Positions 61,947-64,000 of a stretch of DNA of 64,000 bases are shown piece after piece (position 1 is the first letter of the stretch; every line of letters begins with the position of its first letter). Source of the stretch: Loktanella sp. IMCC34160 (GTDB lineage: Bacteria > Pseudomonadota > Alphaproteobacteria > Rhodobacterales > Rhodobacteraceae); the NCBI RefSeq assembly GCF_004145845.1, contig NZ_SELP01000002.1:248001-312000 (forward strand), read 5' to 3'. Under the pieces are notes generated by a model. The model was not told the DNA's origin, did not search any database, and saw nothing but the letters and a program-made list of their open reading frames with translations. The translations under genes and the position numbers were made by a program.

Positions 61947-62966
61947 TTAGCCCGCCTGATACATGCCTTCGTAGATCGGCACGAGCGTTTCATGTTCGAA
62001 CAGCGACGACACCGAGGTGCCGTTCCAGATGTTCAGAATCGCCTGGGCGAACATCGGCGCGGTCGGAACGATGCGGATGTTGGGGCAGTTCTTCACCGGC
62101 TCGGTCGGTTCGATCGAATCCGTGATGACCAGCGATTTCATCACCGATTTGGTGATCCGCTCGACCGCGGGGCCGGACAGAACGCCGTGGGTGATATAGC
62201 TGTGCACTTCGGTCGCGCCATGTTCCATCAGAACCTCGGCGGCCTTGCACAGGGTGCCGGCGGTGTCGCAGATGTCATCGACGATGATGCATTTCTTGCC
62301 GGACACATTACCGATCACGGTCATTTCGGCCACTTCGCCCGGCTTTTCGCGGCGCTTGTCGACGATCGACAGGGGCGCGCCGATCCGCTTGGCCAATTCG
62401 CGGGCGCGGGCCACGCCGCCCACGTCGGGCGACACCACCATCACGTCCTGTAGCTGGCCTTTGAAGTGGTGCATGATGTCCAGCGCGAAGATGGGCGATG
62501 CATAGAGGTTATCGACGGGAATATCGAAGAAGCCCTGAATCTGGGCGGCGTGCAGGTCCATCGTCAGAACCCGCTCGATGCCGGAGGTGACCATCATGTT
62601 GGCAACCAGCTTGGCCGAGATCGGCGTGCGGGCCTTGGCGCGGCGGTCCTGACGGGCGTAACCGAAATATGGGATCACGGCGGTGATCCGGTCGGCCGAA
62701 GACCGCCGCATCGTGTCGGCGATGATCAGCAGTTCCATCAGGTTGTCGTTGGCCGGGTTCGACGTGGGCTGGATGATGAACATGTCCTCGCCGCGGACGT
62801 TCTCGTAGACCTCGACAAAGATTTCCTGGTCATTGAACCGTTCGACGCGCGCGTCCACCAGCCCCACGTTCATGCCCCGGTGCATGGACATGCGCCGCGC
62901 CATCGCCTTGGCCAAGGGCAGGTTGGCGTTTCCGGAAATCAGTTTCGGTTCGGTCATGGTCGGCAT
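61947..62966 (-). CDS. prs: Ribose-phosphate pyrophosphokinase
   Basis: 339 residues. Makes PRPP from ribose 5-phosphate and ATP for nucleotide, His and Trp synthesis. Motifs: [40 protein letters not shown] (regulatory loop), [20 protein letters not shown], and the PRPP-binding [20 protein letters not shown]. Start [11 protein letters not shown]; a second ATG nine bases on is equally possible. Confidence 0.97.
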   Translation of the reverse strand: MPTMTEPKLISGNANLPLAKAMARRMSMHRGMNVGLVDARVERFNDQEIFVEVYENVRGEDMFIIQPTSNPANDNLMELLIIADTMRRSSADRITAVIPYFGYARQDRRAKARTPISAKLVANMMVTSGIERVLTMDLHAAQIQGFFDIPVDNLYASPIFALDIMHHFKGQLQDVMVVSPDVGGVARARELAKRIGAPLSIVDKRREKPGEVAEMTVIGNVSGKKCIIVDDICDTAGTLCKAAEVLMEHGATEVHSYITHGVLSGPAVERITKSVMKSLVITDSIEPTEPVKNCPNIRIVPTAPMFAQAILNIWNGTSVSSLFEHETLVPIYEGMYQAG

Positions 62967-63023
62967 GTCGATAGGGTCCCCAGGTTCTGCCTTCCGTCCC
63001 GGTTTGGTGACGGAATCGTGACG

Positions 63024-63051
63024 TTGACACCGCGTAGCACAGGGATACGGT
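63024..63051 (+). promoter_or_regulatory. Putative promoter of the isomerase-like gene
   Basis: TTGACA (63024-63029), 16-nt spacer, TACGGT (63046-63051), about 34 bases before the ATG at 63085. Confidence 0.5.
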
Positions 63052-63084
63052 CAGGCAAAGAAAACCTGAGCAGGGAGTGGGCAA

Positions 63085-63684
63085 ATGCCGCAGATTGATT
63101 ACTTTTTCACGACGATCTCGCCCTATACCTACCTTGCGGGTGACCGGCTGGAACAGATCGCGGCGGCCCATGGGGCAACGATCACCTACAAGCCGATGGA
63201 TATCGTGGGGCTGTATGCCCGGACCGGTGGCCAATTGCCCAAGGACCGGCATCCGAACCGTCAGGCCTATCGCCTGCAGGATCTGCGCCGGAGCGCGGCC
63301 AAGGCCGGGATGCCGCTGAACCTGCAACCGATGTTCTTTCCGACCAATGCCGCGCCGTCCTCCTATGCCATCATCGCCGCGCAGGCGGCGGGTGGGGGCG
63401 ACGTGGGGGCGCTGGTGCGCGCCTTCCTGCGGGCGGTCTGGGCCGAAGAGAAGGACATCAGCCAGGATGATGTGATCCGGGCCTGCCTGTCCGGGGCCGG
63501 GTTCGATCCGGGGCTTGCCGACAGCGGGCTATTGATGGGGGCGGAAACCTATGCCGCCAATCTGGAAGAGGCGGTCAATCGGGGCGTCTTCGGCGCGCCG
63601 TTCTACATCACCGACGGGGATGAACGGTTCTGGGGGCACGATCGGCTCGAACATCTCGACGATCATCTGGCGGGGCGGCTCTAA
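63085..63684 (+). CDS. 2-hydroxychromene-2-carboxylate isomerase-like, DsbA/GST-kappa fold
   Basis: 199 residues. IDYFFTTISPYTYLAGDRLE opens the thioredoxin-like fold with Ser/Pro in place of a CxxC; KPMDIVGLYARTGGQLPKDR and GVFGAPFYITDGDERFWGHD RLE close it. Members use glutathione to isomerise aromatic intermediates, but many bacterial members have unknown substrates. GCAGGGAGTGGGCAA precedes the ATG. Confidence 0.92.
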   Translation: MPQIDYFFTTISPYTYLAGDRLEQIAAAHGATITYKPMDIVGLYARTGGQLPKDRHPNRQAYRLQDLRRSAAKAGMPLNLQPMFFPTNAAPSSYAIIAAQAAGGGDVGALVRAFLRAVWAEEKDISQDDVIRACLSGAGFDPGLADSGLLMGAETYAANLEEAVNRGVFGAPFYITDGDERFWGHDRLEHLDDHLAGRL

Positions 63685-63724
63685 AGAGCGGCCCAGGCCG
63701 ACCCCTGCGCCAGAGGCTTGGCTG

Positions 63725-64000
63725 TTACCCCTGCGCGAGCAATTCCAGAAACCTGTCGGTTTCCGCCGGGTCCGCGCTCCAGTCCAGGACGAAACGACCC
63801 AAAAGCTGCTCCTCCGGGTCGCCGCTAAACGCGTCCCCGTCCCAGACATAGTAATGCACCCCGGCGCGCAGCATCTTGGCGTGCAGATGGCGCGGGAACC
63901 GGGCGAAGACGGTGTTCGCATCGGCCGGATGGGCGAGGGTCACCTCGGGGTGGGTGGCAAACCCGTCCGCCAGTCGCGCGGCGGCGGCATTGGCGGCGCG
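63725..64000 (-). CDS. Threonine aldolase/beta-eliminating lyase-like, C-terminal part (partial)
   Basis: The frame is open to the right edge, so the gene continues outside the window; 91 residues are visible. ARLADGFATHPEVTLAHPAD, ANTVFARFPRHLHAKMLRAG and VHYYVWDGD match the small domain of low-specificity threonine aldolases, PLP enzymes cleaving threonine to glycine and acetaldehyde. The PLP lysine would be upstream and out of view. Confidence 0.72.
   Translation of the reverse strand, partial: RAANAAAARLADGFATHPEVTLAHPADANTVFARFPRHLHAKMLRAGVHYYVWDGDAFSGDPEEQLLGRFVLDWSADPAETDRFLELLAQG

Overview
The window comes from the chromosome of a GC-rich alphaproteobacterium, almost certainly a Rhodobacteraceae (Rhodobacterales, Roseobacter-like). 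The main evidence is a complete RcGTA-type gene transfer agent (GTA) cluster lying between fabF-mltG and cysE. Supporting evidence is an F1-only atpHAGDC operon, a pdhABC operon with a lipoyl domain on E1-beta, an ilv leader peptide with a Leu-Leu-Val-Ile-Val run, and a TRAP transporter with an oversized large permease. No transposase, integrase, CRISPR array or rRNA gene was found. The only tRNA is tRNA-Leu(UAG).

Layout. 1-6.2 kb: 3' part of nnrD, a stand-alone Hint-domain gene, tRNA-Leu, tig, a secreted protein, and the rpsF-rpsR-rplI operon with a structured leader. 6.3-11.1 kb: fabD, fabG, acpP, fabF and mltG. 11.3-27.8 kb: the GTA cluster g1-g15, with every structural gene open. It is split between g2 (terL) and g3 (portal) by an antisense aldehyde dehydrogenase gene and a divergent GntR/FCD regulator gene. 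27.8-30.7 kb: a DksA-like gene, cysE, a carboxymuconolactone decarboxylase-family gene and cysK. 30.7-37.6 kb: pdhABC, a GFA-family gene, an ftsB/divIC-like gene, class I fructose-bisphosphate aldolase and pgk. 37.7-45.4 kb: accessory metabolism, with an SDR, DUF1801, two tandem cyclophilins (cytoplasmic and exported), DUF3179, an EamA transporter, a GNAT, a nucleoside hydrolase and a Rieske oxygenase with a 69-aa partner. 45.5-48.3 kb: ilvB, a small lipoprotein and ilvN, under apparent leader-peptide attenuation. 48.7-53.2 kb: dctPQM TRAP transporter. 53.3-56.2 kb: Stf0-like sulfotransferase, xdhC and a molybdopterin-binding MoeA-like gene. 56.5-61.4 kb: atpHAGDC. 61.5-64 kb: H-type lectin protein, prs, a 2-hydroxychromene-2-carboxylate isomerase-like gene and the C-terminal part of a threonine aldolase-like gene.

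The most interesting region is the GTA cluster. It appears intact but has an unusual two-gene metabolic island inside what is normally one late operon. The island may separate packaging genes from head and tail genes, and it could place the latter downstream of a GntR gene. Other notable signals are a promoter followed at once by an intrinsic-terminator-like hairpin ahead of g1, the ilv attenuator, an intergenic repeat family with a TGGGTC/GACCCA palindrome, and a 10-bp-arm operator-like palindrome upstream of pdhA. Starts were chosen from ribosome binding sites and family N-termini. Promoters, operators and RNA folds are inferred by eye and untested.
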